A stretch of 64,000 bases of DNA from a virus. Where the stretch lies: the IMG/VR virus record IMGVR_UViG_3300010354_000082, positions 1-64,000 of that record. One strand, 5' to 3'. Position 1 is the first letter of the stretch; each line of letters starts with the position of its first letter. This document shows, piece by piece, positions 54,204 through 61,440 of this stretch. Below the pieces are notes generated by a model, which was not told the origin of the DNA, did not search any database, and saw only the letters and a program-made list of their open reading frames with translations. Made by a program: the position numbers and the translations under genes.

Positions 54204-55041
54204 TCACAACAAGAAGCGGAATGTCGGGCTGATCTACGAGCAACTCATTCGGTACGCCTCCAAGTGCATTCTTGAAGGGCGGACAGAGAGGGCCGAGATC
54301 GCCATGCAGATCCTGAAAGAGCACTTTCGTCCTGGCACTGAGCTCTACAAAGAGTTCAGACTTTTCAACGCGCTCATTCAGACCACTGTTCCCACAGAAG
54401 CTCTCGCTCTCAGAGTGCTCGAGGAAGCTCGCAAGGCTGCAACGACTCACGACAGCGGAAGACTCGACACCGAGAAGAGCGCGCTCATCAGAAACATCAA
54501 CAAGCGAATCGACTTCCCGGGATTCTTCGATATGAGAATTCCCGAGTATCGAAAGCTCGCTACGGTCCAGACTCTTCTCAATGACTGGCGCTCTACCGAC
54601 TCGGCATTCTCAGCCCAGCGCGTCGTCTACGAGGGCAAGGTCGTCGCCCACCTCACCGAGAAGGTAGAGGCGCCGAAGATCGTGAAGAAGAGCGAAGTGA
54701 CGTCCCTCTCCCTCAAGCTTATGCAGGAGAAGCTCGAGAGGAAATACTCATCGAGCCTCACGGCTGAGCAGATCAAGCTCATCAACCTCTACGTGAAAGC
54801 CTCGACCCGAGGCGACGCGAAGCCGCTGATGGAGGCCTGCACGAGCATCAAGTCGCGTGCTGTCCGCGCTCTCGACCAGCTCCGCAGGGAGAAGGGCGAG
54901 GGGATCATCACGGAGAAGGTCGATCCAGTGAAGAAGGAAGTCGAGTCGCTTCCCAACCAGAACATTCAAGAGGGCGATCTCACGAAATACCTGACGCTCA
55001 TCAAACTCATCTCGGAGGCGGAGGACAAAGATGTCAAGTGA
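54196..55041 (+). CDS. Probable prohead core/assembly protein between portal and protease
   Basis: A 281-residue protein. ATG 54196 sits inside the portal end (eight-base overlap) with GGAGAG ten bases upstream; a TTG at 54178 is a weaker choice. The start, NKKRNVGLIYEQLIRYASKC, is a pattern I know from unknown proteins at this place in T4-like phages. The rest is mostly helical and basic/acidic mixed (KSEVTSLSLKLMQEKLERKY). It lies between portal and protease, where T4 has the small core proteins gp67 and gp68, but it is longer than either. The C-terminal LISEAEDKDVK contains I-S-E before A, which fits the protease site. A core or portal-associated assembly role is likely but inferred. Confidence 0.7.
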   Translation: MSSHNKKRNVGLIYEQLIRYASKCILEGRTERAEIAMQILKEHFRPGTELYKEFRLFNALIQTTVPTEALALRVLEEARKAATTHDSGRLDTEKSALIRNINKRIDFPGFFDMRIPEYRKLATVQTLLNDWRSTDSAFSAQRVVYEGKVVAHLTEKVEAPKIVKKSEVTSLSLKLMQEKLERKYSSSLTAEQIKLINLYVKASTRGDAKPLMEACTSIKSRAVRALDQLRREKGEGIITEKVDPVKKEVESLPNQNIQEGDLTKYLTLIKLISEAEDKDVK

Positions 55042-55654
55042 TAAGAAACTGCTCACAGAGTGGGCGGCCTGGTCATACACTCCCGAGATGATCAAGGAGA
55101 GCCGCGAGAAGCACGCTGGCAAGATTATGATGAAGGGTATCCTGCAGAAGGCCGAGACCCTCAACCAGAACGGTCGCGTCTACCCCCTCTCCATTCTCGA
55201 GCGCGAAGTTCGCAACTACCAGAAGTTCATTCGCGAGAACCGTGCCCTCGGCGAGTGCGACCACCCAGAGAGCTCTGTCGTCGAACTCAAGAAAGTGAGT
55301 CACATCATTCGCGAGGCGTGGATGGAGGGCAACGTCTGCTACGGAACTGTCGAGATCCTCGACACTCCGATGGGTAAGATCCTCCAGAGCCTCGTGGAAT
55401 CGGGCGTCACTCTCGGCATCTCTTCCCGCGGCGTGGGCTCCACCAAGCGCGACGGCGACTCCCAGGTCGTCCAGGAAGATTTTCAGCTCATCTGCTGGGA
55501 CTTCGTTGCCGAGCCCTCGACTCCCGGCGCGTTTATGATGGCTGAGGGTAAAAGAATTTCTGACGCTGACCTCCGAAAGACCTTCACTCGGGGTGACAGG
55601 ATCGATAGAGTCTTCAATGAAGTCCTATCGTGGAGGAAGAGTGACAAGAAATGA
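55031..55654 (+). CDS. Prohead protease, gp21-like
   Basis: A 207-residue serine protease of the T4 gp21 family. MKGILQKAETLNQNGRVYPL is the typical opening; His78 in LGECDHPES and Ser131/Ser132 in LGISSRGVGS give the candidate catalytic residues, and QLICWDFVAEPSTPGAFM is also conserved. It is enclosed in the prohead, activates itself, then cuts scaffold, capsid and core proteins after L/I-x-E and finally destroys itself. Length matches T4 gp21 (212). It overlaps the preceding gene by 11 bases and the following by 14, which suggests tightly linked stoichiometry. Confidence 0.93.
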   Translation: MSSDKKLLTEWAAWSYTPEMIKESREKHAGKIMMKGILQKAETLNQNGRVYPLSILEREVRNYQKFIRENRALGECDHPESSVVELKKVSHIIREAWMEGNVCYGTVEILDTPMGKILQSLVESGVTLGISSRGVGSTKRDGDSQVVQEDFQLICWDFVAEPSTPGAFMMAEGKRISDADLRKTFTRGDRIDRVFNEVLSWRKSDKK

Positions 55655-56084
55655 ATTGAAAGAGCTCGTGAAAGAGTGTCTGCTCGAGATTATCATCGAG
55701 GGCAGCCCTAGCACTGTCGTCGAGAGCGTGAGAGAGAGGAACAGCAAGCCGCAGGTCCCACAGCCCGCCCCCGCTCGCCGTCCCGCTCTCGATCTCATCC
55801 ACCCGAAGGGCAGACCCGCGTCCTCGTCGTCGGTCCTTCCTCCCGCAGGCACTCGTCCCCGTCCGAGTCCTGCGAACTACAAGGAGCTCGTGGGTGGTAA
55901 CGATGTGATGGCGTCGGTCTTTGCCGACACCGCCGCCTCGGGTCTCGTGGAGTCTCTCGGGACGCCCGGACAGAAAACGAGCAATCCGATAGTCGATACT
56001 GGTGTCGATCCCAACCTCTTCGAGGGAGCGTCAAATTGGTCTGCACTCGCATTTGCAGAACCGACAAGAACTCGCTCGAGGTGA
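55641..56084 (+). CDS. Small head-region protein with protease-type N-terminus
   Basis: A 147-residue protein from GTG 55641, inside the protease end, with GGAGGA four bases upstream. The first 20 residues are a charged helix, (M)TRNELKELVKECLLEIIIE, ending I-I-E before Gly21, which fits a gp21-type cleavage site. The rest is Pro/Ser/Arg-rich (PQPAPARRPALDL) and ends with a structured tail NLFEGASNWSALAFAE. No family is recognised. The layout of a short helical lead then L/I-x-E recurs in the next gene and within the scaffold, suggesting a matured internal head protein or minor core protein. Confidence 0.6.
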   Translation: MTRNELKELVKECLLEIIIEGSPSTVVESVRERNSKPQVPQPAPARRPALDLIHPKGRPASSSSVLPPAGTRPRPSPANYKELVGGNDVMASVFADTAASGLVESLGTPGQKTSNPIVDTGVDPNLFEGASNWSALAFAEPTRTRSR

Positions 56085-56094
56085 ATACATACTA
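56084..56094 (+). promoter_or_regulatory. Candidate late promoter in head operon
   Basis: AATACATACTA begins at the stop codon of the preceding gene, 27 bases before ATG 56122. Good match to the proposed late motif. Confidence 0.58.
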
Positions 56095-56121
56095 AATGAG
56101 CAAATAGCTCCGGAGAGAAAA

Positions 56122-56415
56122 ATGTCGAAGACCCTCACACTCACCCCCGCCCTCCTGCGCAGAATCGTTCTAGAGGAGAAGCGGAAGATTCTGGAAGCGA
56201 AGAAGCAGCAGAACGAGCTCGATGTCCCCGCGGCCGAAGAGGTCGGCGCTGATGAGTATGCAGACTCTCTCGAGGCGCACAAGGACTTCACTGTGAAGGA
56301 AACTGCCCAGCGCCAGTATCGCGATCTCACCCTCGAAGAGAGCCGCCTCGCGGCCCGCCTCGAGAAGATCCGTGAGAGCAAGCGCGCTGTCCGCGCCCGC
56401 CTCGCCCGTCGCTAA
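56122..56415 (+). CDS. Small charged head-region protein
   Basis: A 97-residue protein. I chose ATG 56122 because GGAG lies seven bases before it and a candidate late promoter sits in the gap; the longer upstream reading overlaps the previous gene and that gap. It is almost entirely helical and highly charged: MSKTLTLTPALLRRIVLEEK, then RKILEAKKQQN, ending with ESRLAARLEKIRESKRAV and a basic C-terminus. I-L-E followed by A at residues 23-26 fits a gp21-type site and would release a 25-residue leader. T4 gp67/gp68 prohead core proteins are similar in size and charge, so an internal core protein is a fair guess. No direct family match. Confidence 0.65.
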   Translation: MSKTLTLTPALLRRIVLEEKRKILEAKKQQNELDVPAAEEVGADEYADSLEAHKDFTVKETAQRQYRDLTLEESRLAARLEKIRESKRAVRARLARR

Positions 56416-56443
56416 ATTGAGAAACTAACAAGGAGGAACGGAA

Positions 56444-56941
56444 ATGGGAAGGACATACACATACCCGACCATCAAGACGGTCGGCTCGACCACGAGGTCG
56501 CCCGGCACATCTGACACCGCCAACCTCCAGTCGATGTTTCCAGCGACACCGGGTCTCACGACCGACACCGCGGCCTACAAGCAGCAGGCGCTTGACCTGC
56601 TGCAGGACGGCACCGTCGTCGAGAACCTCCAGGTGGGCAACTACAACCGCGACTTCACCGGCGCACCGAACTATGCCGATGTCCCCACGGGCGCCGGCGG
56701 CCTGCCCGCGTCTCCCTGGGTTCCCAACCCTGTGAGCCCCGGCGAGGGCTCGGTGAACCCGTCGGACATGGCCGCCCCTCCCGAGGGCTATGGCACTGTC
56801 CCGACAAACGGCGCTCACGCGGGCGCCTCGACCACCGTCACGGCAGAGGGTCGCAACCCCGCGACTTCCTCCACCAATATGGCGGCTCGAGTCTCTCCGG
56901 CGAACCTCGGTCAGTCTCCCGCCACTCAGAATGCGTCCTAA
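56444..56941 (+). CDS. Pro/Gly/Ala-rich small head protein
   Basis: A 165-residue protein from ATG 56444 with a very strong AAGGAGG site. The sequence is low in charge and rich in Pro, Gly, Ala, Thr and Ser (NPVSPGEGSVNPSDMAAPPE), so mostly unstructured, with one short helix (AAYKQQALDLLQDGTVVENL). No family is known to me. It lies among small head genes between the protease and the scaffold. A minor capsid or internal head protein is the best guess. The next gene starts inside its last codons. Confidence 0.6.
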   Translation: MGRTYTYPTIKTVGSTTRSPGTSDTANLQSMFPATPGLTTDTAAYKQQALDLLQDGTVVENLQVGNYNRDFTGAPNYADVPTGAGGLPASPWVPNPVSPGEGSVNPSDMAAPPEGYGTVPTNGAHAGASTTVTAEGRNPATSSTNMAARVSPANLGQSPATQNAS

Positions 56942-57488
56942 GTCACTCTGGGAAGCGATCGGCGGCGGCCCCGCCAACTTCCCCAACTATGATGCCCGGA
57001 CTGGTCTCGGCTATGGGACCCAGTCCGGGTTTCACGCTCACAGGCAGTATCAGGGGACCTATCCCTATCGCGAGCCGCTCAGCGACAACGAGGAGGCGGC
57101 AAACGATGCGGAGCACGATCCTGAGCTCGATGTGAAGGTGAGCAAGAAGGTCTCAGCGTATGTCCCGTCGGATCCGCTCGCCACGAAAAAGTCAGACCCG
57201 TTCTACTATTTCGGCGCTGCAACTCGCTTCGAGTCATTCGTCAGAAACCCCACGCGGGGATCGATGGTCCCGAAGCCCGATCTCTACAAGGGCAGGGACA
57301 GCGGGCTCGTGGGCAGCAACGCCTGGCAGGTCACGAAGCCCGTCCTCAACACGTCATCGACCCCTCACGGAACCCAGTTCGCCTCTATCCTACCTGATCC
57401 GAGCGATGACCAGGAAGAGGCACCAGAGCTGATGAAGCTCCGTGGGCTCATCAGAGCTATTTTCGATGAAAATGAGTCGAAAAGATAA
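56931..57488 (+). CDS. Unknown head-region protein
   Basis: A 185-residue protein. ATG 56931 overlaps the previous gene by 11 bases and begins MRPKSLWEAIGGGPANFPNY; the open frame extends further upstream, but only as an Arg/Pro-rich shadow of the previous gene. The chain has DPFYYFGAATRFESFVRNPT, several short helices and an acidic C-terminal helix (PELMKLRGLIRAIFDENESK). It has no strong ribosome site, so translation is probably coupled to the gene before. A structural role in the head is inferred from its place just before the scaffold; no family is recognised. Confidence 0.6.
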   Translation: MRPKSLWEAIGGGPANFPNYDARTGLGYGTQSGFHAHRQYQGTYPYREPLSDNEEAANDAEHDPELDVKVSKKVSAYVPSDPLATKKSDPFYYFGAATRFESFVRNPTRGSMVPKPDLYKGRDSGLVGSNAWQVTKPVLNTSSTPHGTQFASILPDPSDDQEEAPELMKLRGLIRAIFDENESKR

Positions 57489-57505
57489 TTTTCACTCTTG
57501 ACTGC

Positions 57506-57516
57506 CATACTTAGTA
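57506..57516 (+). promoter_or_regulatory. Candidate late promoter before scaffold
   Basis: CATACTTAGTA lies 15 bases before ATG 57532 in a 43-base gap. It matches the proposed late consensus. Confidence 0.6.
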
Positions 57517-57531
57517 GCACGGAGAATAGAA

Positions 57532-59301
57532 ATGCCCACTCTCTATGACGAAGCCATTGCCGACGCTAAAGAGCTCGTGCGGATGGCCGAAGAGAATGCC
57601 ACCAACCGCCTCATCGAAGCTGTCGCGCCCCGCATTCGCAAGATCGTTGAGAAGCGTCTCACGGAGACCACCAACGAAGATGATGACATCGACTCGATCG
57701 TCGCTTCCCTCGACACTTCCGGCGAAGAGGAAGAAGAGATGGAAGATATGCCCGCTGACGATGCCGGCGAAATGGACGACCTCGAAGGCGAAGAGGAAGA
57801 CGAATTCGAAGACGAAGAGGACGAAGAGTTCGATATGGACTCATTCTCTTCGGCAGGTGGAATGGCTTCTTTCCCGATGAAGGGCGTCAAGAAGATCAAC
57901 ATCGAGTTCGAAGGCGACAAGATGCTCACTGATGAGGGCGTCGAGCTCACGAACGAATCGATCAACACTTTGCTGGGCATCATCGATGGCAAGGGCAGTC
58001 TGAAGGACCGCATCCGTGAAGCCAGGATGGAGCTCAAGCTCATTGGAAGGGCACTCGGCGCCCTTAATGAAGGCAGAACCGGTAGGACAGCTGCGCTTCG
58101 AATTGTCGAGAACTTCAACAACATCCTGCGGAAATCCCTGGGTTTCCAGGGAGAGCTCAACGACATTCCGCGTGGAACGTTGCGAGAGTCCTCTTCGAGT
58201 GAGATGAACCTACTGCTAAAGGAGATCAAGATCATGTCTACGAGATCACTGTTGCGCACCCTCCTCGAGAGGGAAGAGGCGAAGACCCGCTCCGCCAGCC
58301 GTCGTCGGACCCTGCGTGAGGCCGACGAGGACGAAGATGAAGCTGCTGCCGATGACGAGGGCGGCGGTGACGAGGGCGGTGACGATGAGGGCGGTGACGA
58401 TGAGGGCGATGTCGATGTTGACGCCGTGAAGTCCGCTATCGAGTCTCTCGCTGCTGCTGTCGGTATGGAAGTGAAGGCTTCCGACGAAGGCGGTGACGAA
58501 GGCGGTGACGAAGGCGGCGACGACGAGGGTGGCGACGAGGAAATCAGCCTCGAGGCCGACGAGGGCGTCTATGAGATGGATATGGACGAGGAGATGGACG
58601 AAGAAATGGAAGGGATGCATATGGAGTCCCGTCGCCGCGGCGCTCGTCGCGAGACCGTCTTCACCGTCAACGAGTCCCAGCTCCGTCAGGAACTGCAGCG
58701 CCTCCGCGCCCGCCGCCTCCGCGAGGAAATCGAGCCCACCAGCGCTTTCGGCGGTGAGCCCGAGGAAGAGTTCTCTTCTTACGACGACGTTGAGCTCAAT
58801 GCCAACGTGAGCGAGGCCGACGCCCCGAAGGCGAAGAAGGAAGCCGACAAGGCGAAGAAGGAAGCCGACAAGGCAAAGGCCGAGGCTGCTGACGCTAAGA
58901 AGGAAGCAATGGAGGAGGCCCGCAAGAATCGGGCTCTCACTGGTCGCCTGCAAGAGGCGACAGCGGCAATCAACGAGCTGCGCCGCGAGCTCAACGAACA
59001 GAAGCTCTTCAACGCCAAGCTTCTGTACGTCAACAAGTTGATGCAGAACGCCGCTCTGCCCCAGTCGAAACTGAAGGCTGTGGTCGAGGCTCTCGATTCT
59101 GCAAAGACACTGCGCGAGGCGAACCTCCTCTACAAGAGCCTGAACGAGTCCCTCTCTCGGACCTCGGGCAGCCTCTCAGAGGGTGCGAACAGGACAGTGG
59201 GCAGCTCCTCAAGATCGACGCGGCCAGGTGGTATGGTCAATGAATCCGTCGGTGAGACTGATCGCTGGGCTGTTCTGGCCGGCATCGGGACAAAGGCCTG
59301 A
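57532..59301 (+). CDS. Prohead scaffold/core protein, gp22-like, extended
   Basis: A 589-residue acidic protein. The N-terminus, LYDEAIADAKELVRMAEENA, and the C-terminal LNEQKLFNAKLLYVNKLMQN with KTLREANLLYKSLNESL are the two conserved ends of gp22-type scaffolds of T4-like phages. Between them lie long Glu/Asp tracts, Gly-Asp-Glu repeats and a KKEADKA coiled coil. T4 gp22 has 269 residues, so this is about twice as long. An additional domain (about 130-234) precedes an internal in-frame ATG with its own AAGGAG. The scaffold fills the prohead and is digested by the gp21 protease; L-R-E before Ala264 is one candidate site. It follows a candidate late promoter. Confidence 0.85.
   Translation: MPTLYDEAIADAKELVRMAEENATNRLIEAVAPRIRKIVEKRLTETTNEDDDIDSIVASLDTSGEEEEEMEDMPADDAGEMDDLEGEEEDEFEDEEDEEFDMDSFSSAGGMASFPMKGVKKINIEFEGDKMLTDEGVELTNESINTLLGIIDGKGSLKDRIREARMELKLIGRALGALNEGRTGRTAALRIVENFNNILRKSLGFQGELNDIPRGTLRESSSSEMNLLLKEIKIMSTRSLLRTLLEREEAKTRSASRRRTLREADEDEDEAAADDEGGGDEGGDDEGGDDEGDVDVDAVKSAIESLAAAVGMEVKASDEGGDEGGDEGGDDEGGDEEISLEADEGVYEMDMDEEMDEEMEGMHMESRRRGARRETVFTVNESQLRQELQRLRARRLREEIEPTSAFGGEPEEEFSSYDDVELNANVSEADAPKAKKEADKAKKEADKAKAEAADAKKEAMEEARKNRALTGRLQEATAAINELRRELNEQKLFNAKLLYVNKLMQNAALPQSKLKAVVEALDSAKTLREANLLYKSLNESLSRTSGSLSEGANRTVGSSSRSTRPGGMVNESVGETDRWAVLAGIGTKA
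58219..58236 (+). promoter_or_regulatory. Internal ribosome site and in-frame ATG in scaffold gene
   Basis: AAGGAG (58219-58224) lies nine bases before ATG 58234, which is codon 235 of the scaffold frame. The residues that follow (MSTRSLLRTLLEREEAKTRS) look like a normal protein start. A second, 355-residue scaffold product is possible. Confidence 0.45.
58351..58540 (+). repeat. Gly-Asp-Glu coding repeats in scaffold gene
   Basis: Two arrays of 9- to 12-base units (GGCGGTGACGAA/GGCGGTGACGATGAG types) at 58351-58410 and 58481-58540 encode G-G-D-E(-G/D) repeats. They make flexible acidic linkers and are prone to slippage. Confidence 0.75.
58831..58872 (+). repeat. 21-base tandem duplication in scaffold gene
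   Basis: GCGAAGAAGGAAGCCGACAAG occurs twice in direct succession (58831-58851 and 58852-58872), encoding A-K-K-E-A-D-K repeats, then a diverged third unit. It forms three seven-residue turns of a coiled coil. Confidence 0.8.
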
Positions 59302-59323
59302 CCAGGGCCGGAACAATCAGTCA

Positions 59324-59334
59324 GATAGTTAGTC
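59324..59334 (+). promoter_or_regulatory. Weak late-promoter-like motif before capsid gene
   Basis: GATAGTTAGTC, 27 bases before ATG 59362, keeps the ATA--TA core. The following leader is A-rich and unstructured with a GGAG site, as expected for a highly translated gene. Confidence 0.35.
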
Positions 59335-59361
59335 AAACCAACAAACAGGAGAAATAAGAAA

Positions 59362-61248
59362 ATGTCGAAGGCATTCACACTAGACCAGCTCGCCGAGGGC
59401 ATCCGCGATCGTCACCTCGGTGCCGAGGGCCGCAGGCTCCTCGAGAAGTGGAACCGCACCGGTCTCCTCCGCGGCCTCGATGGCGTCCGCAAGGAGAACA
59501 TGGCTCGCCTGCTGGAGAACCAGACCGCCCAGATCCTGAAGGAAGCGAACTCCCTCGGCGGCGGCGCGGGCTCCTCGTCCTCCTCGGGCGACATCCGCGG
59601 CTTCACCAATATCGCGTTCCCGATCGTCCGTCGCGTCTTTGGCGGTCTCGTTGCGAACGACCTCGTCAGCATCCAGCCGATGAGCCTGCCCTCCGGCCTG
59701 CTCTTCTACCTGGACTACACCTACGGCAACAACCGCGGCGGTCAGACAGGCATCAACGGCAGCGATACCGTGGGTCAGAAAGCGACCTACGCCGTCGGTC
59801 AGTCGATCTACAACAACCCCACTGGTAAGGGCATCCAGTCGGGCTCGCTCGGTGTCGGTGGTCAGTATGACCTCGTCGGTACGAGCTACTCGAAGGTCCA
59901 CAGTGGCAGCTCACTCGCCAATGCAGTCGGCACCGCAACCTTCTCTGCGGGCACCACCCTGCTGTCGACTTCCGGTTCTGATGGTCGCCTGTTGCAGTTC
60001 GATCCCCAGATCTCCAACCTGATCGATAACAGCTCGGGCAAGTTCGTCGCCGCGGTGCTGAAGTTTAGTTCAGCCAACTTCGGCTCGCAGGTCGACTCGA
60101 CGATGGTGAAAGAGTTCGCTCTCGTCCTCACTGGCACTGCGAACGGTGCCAAGGACGTTGCCGCGTTGCCGCAGTCTGTCCAGGGCGGCGTCGGCGTCAT
60201 CAACGTGCGCCGACTCAACCAGCTCGGCACCTGGGACACTGGCACGAGCACCTTCACTGCGAACTCTTTCGCCCCTCTCGGCGGTTCCGATTCCGCAGTT
60301 CTGATGATCGTCTCGGGCACAAGCTTCGCTCCCGACGCCTTCTGCCAGGACTACAGAGTCACCCACCCGATCGCCGCGGCTCTGAACATCGACTCCACGG
60401 ACGGCTCGGCTCTCACCATCCCGAGCTTCGAGTCGGACTTCGGCGCGAGCCCCTCGCCGCAGATCCCCGAGATCGACATCAAGATCGAGTCCATCAGCGT
60501 CACCGCCGATACCCGCAAGCTCCGCGCTCGCTGGTCTCCGGAACTCGCGCAGGACCTGAACGCGTACCACTCGCTGGACGCTGAGGTCGAGCTCACCCAG
60601 ATCCTGAGCGAGCAGATTGCTCTCGAGCTCGATCGCGAGATCCTGAACGACCTGCTCACCGGCGGCACCGGCGCGAACTACTTCTGGTCCCGCGCTCCCG
60701 GTAAGTTCATCAACAAGACGAGCGGCGTCGAGGTCTCTCGCACTACCACCCTCACCCCCGGCCCGGCCTTCACCGGCACCGTTCGCGAGTGGTACGAGAC
60801 CCTCACCGAGACCATCATCGACGTGGCGAACGAGATCCACAGGAAGACTCTCCGCGGCTCGGCGAACTTCATCGTCGTCAGCCCCGACGTCGCCACCATC
60901 CTCGAGGCCTCGGTGCTCTACAAGCCCGTCTACTCGATCGATGGCAGCGGCCAGGTCGGCTCCCCGATGACCATCGGCGCTGAGAAGATCGGCACCCTGA
61001 GCAACCGCTTCACCGTCTACAAGGATCCCTACTTCCCCCGGAACAAGATCCTCGTCGGCTACAAGGGCGGCAGCTACCTGGAGACCGGCTACGTCTACGC
61101 CCCCTACGTGCCGTTGATCGTCACCCCGACGATCTTCGCTCCCGAGGACTTCACTCCTCGTAAGGGCGTGATGACCCGCTACGGCAAGAAGATGATCCGT
61201 TCGGACTTCTTCGGCACGGTCACCTGCCTCGATATGAACATCATCTGA
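59362..61248 (+). CDS. Major capsid protein, gp23-like
   Basis: A 628-residue capsid protein. RGFTNIAFPIVRRVFGGLVA followed by LVSIQPMSLPSGLLFYLDYT is the gp23 signature at the start of the mature HK97-type fold, and the end (GVMTRYGKKMIRSDFFGTVT) is equally typical. The first 61 residues are a cleaved delta peptide: L-K-E before Ala62 in QILKEANSLGG fits the gp21 site and lies close to the T4 position (Glu65). It is about 100 residues longer than T4 gp23 (521); the extra sequence seems to lie in the middle (residues 170-340), probably an insertion domain exposed on the shell. Strong codon bias and a clean leader point to high expression. A UUCG-loop terminator follows. Confidence 0.95.
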   Translation: MSKAFTLDQLAEGIRDRHLGAEGRRLLEKWNRTGLLRGLDGVRKENMARLLENQTAQILKEANSLGGGAGSSSSSGDIRGFTNIAFPIVRRVFGGLVANDLVSIQPMSLPSGLLFYLDYTYGNNRGGQTGINGSDTVGQKATYAVGQSIYNNPTGKGIQSGSLGVGGQYDLVGTSYSKVHSGSSLANAVGTATFSAGTTLLSTSGSDGRLLQFDPQISNLIDNSSGKFVAAVLKFSSANFGSQVDSTMVKEFALVLTGTANGAKDVAALPQSVQGGVGVINVRRLNQLGTWDTGTSTFTANSFAPLGGSDSAVLMIVSGTSFAPDAFCQDYRVTHPIAAALNIDSTDGSALTIPSFESDFGASPSPQIPEIDIKIESISVTADTRKLRARWSPELAQDLNAYHSLDAEVELTQILSEQIALELDREILNDLLTGGTGANYFWSRAPGKFINKTSGVEVSRTTTLTPGPAFTGTVREWYETLTETIIDVANEIHRKTLRGSANFIVVSPDVATILEASVLYKPVYSIDGSGQVGSPMTIGAEKIGTLSNRFTVYKDPYFPRNKILVGYKGGSYLETGYVYAPYVPLIVTPTIFAPEDFTPRKGVMTRYGKKMIRSDFFGTVTCLDMNII

Positions 61249-61293
61249 GCTGACTGCCCTTGACCCGAAAGAGTCGGGGCTCAACTCACACGG

Positions 61294-61326
61294 GCGGTGC
61301 TCCTTCGGGAGCACCGCTTTTGTTTT
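61294..61326 (+). terminator. Rho-independent terminator after major capsid gene
   Basis: GCGGTGCTCC (61294-61303) and GGAGCACCGC (61308-61317) pair perfectly around a stable TTCG tetraloop, followed by TTTTGTTTT. A weaker CCCGA/TCGGG hairpin lies just before it (about 61264-61278). This is the strongest terminator in the window. Confidence 0.93.
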
Positions 61327-61354
61327 GAATTCGAAATTAATCGTCCTGCAAGAG

Positions 61355-61365
61355 CATACCTATAG
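61355..61365 (+). promoter_or_regulatory. Possible late promoter for the post-capsid gene
   Basis: CATACCTATAG is a fair match to the proposed late motif, placed 30 bases after the capsid terminator. Transcription would start near 61370, at the edge of the structured leader. Confidence 0.4.
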
Positions 61366-61371
61366 ACAAGC

Positions 61372-61440
61372 CCGATCCATTGTGATCAACCTGACCCGAC
61401 GGGGGATCGGAAGCTTTCGGCCAAAAGGAGGATCACAATG
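61372..61440 (+). promoter_or_regulatory. Structured leader that can mask a start codon
   Basis: CATTGTGATC (61378-61387) is perfectly complementary over 10 bases to GATCACAATG (61431-61440), which contains the ATG and abuts the AAGGAG site. A competing hairpin pairs CCGATCC (61372-61378) with GGATCGG (61404-61410). Its loop holds the left arm of the first pairing, so the two structures would compete. Confidence 0.5.

Noticed and set aside
58351-58540. Repeats in the scaffold gene considered as a CRISPR-like or regulatory array
   Set aside because: They are in-frame codon repeats with no spacers and encode an acidic linker.
60070-61314. Long open frame on the minus strand (414 codons) across the capsid gene
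   Set aside because: It is the exact antisense of a confidently identified capsid gene, lacks any recognisable motif, and is explained by biased third-codon positions in a GC-rich gene.
61249-61437. Search for a tRNA or small RNA gene in the largest gap
   Set aside because: Only terminator and leader hairpins are present; no cloverleaf or conserved T-loop sequence. The other gaps are too short or also lack one.
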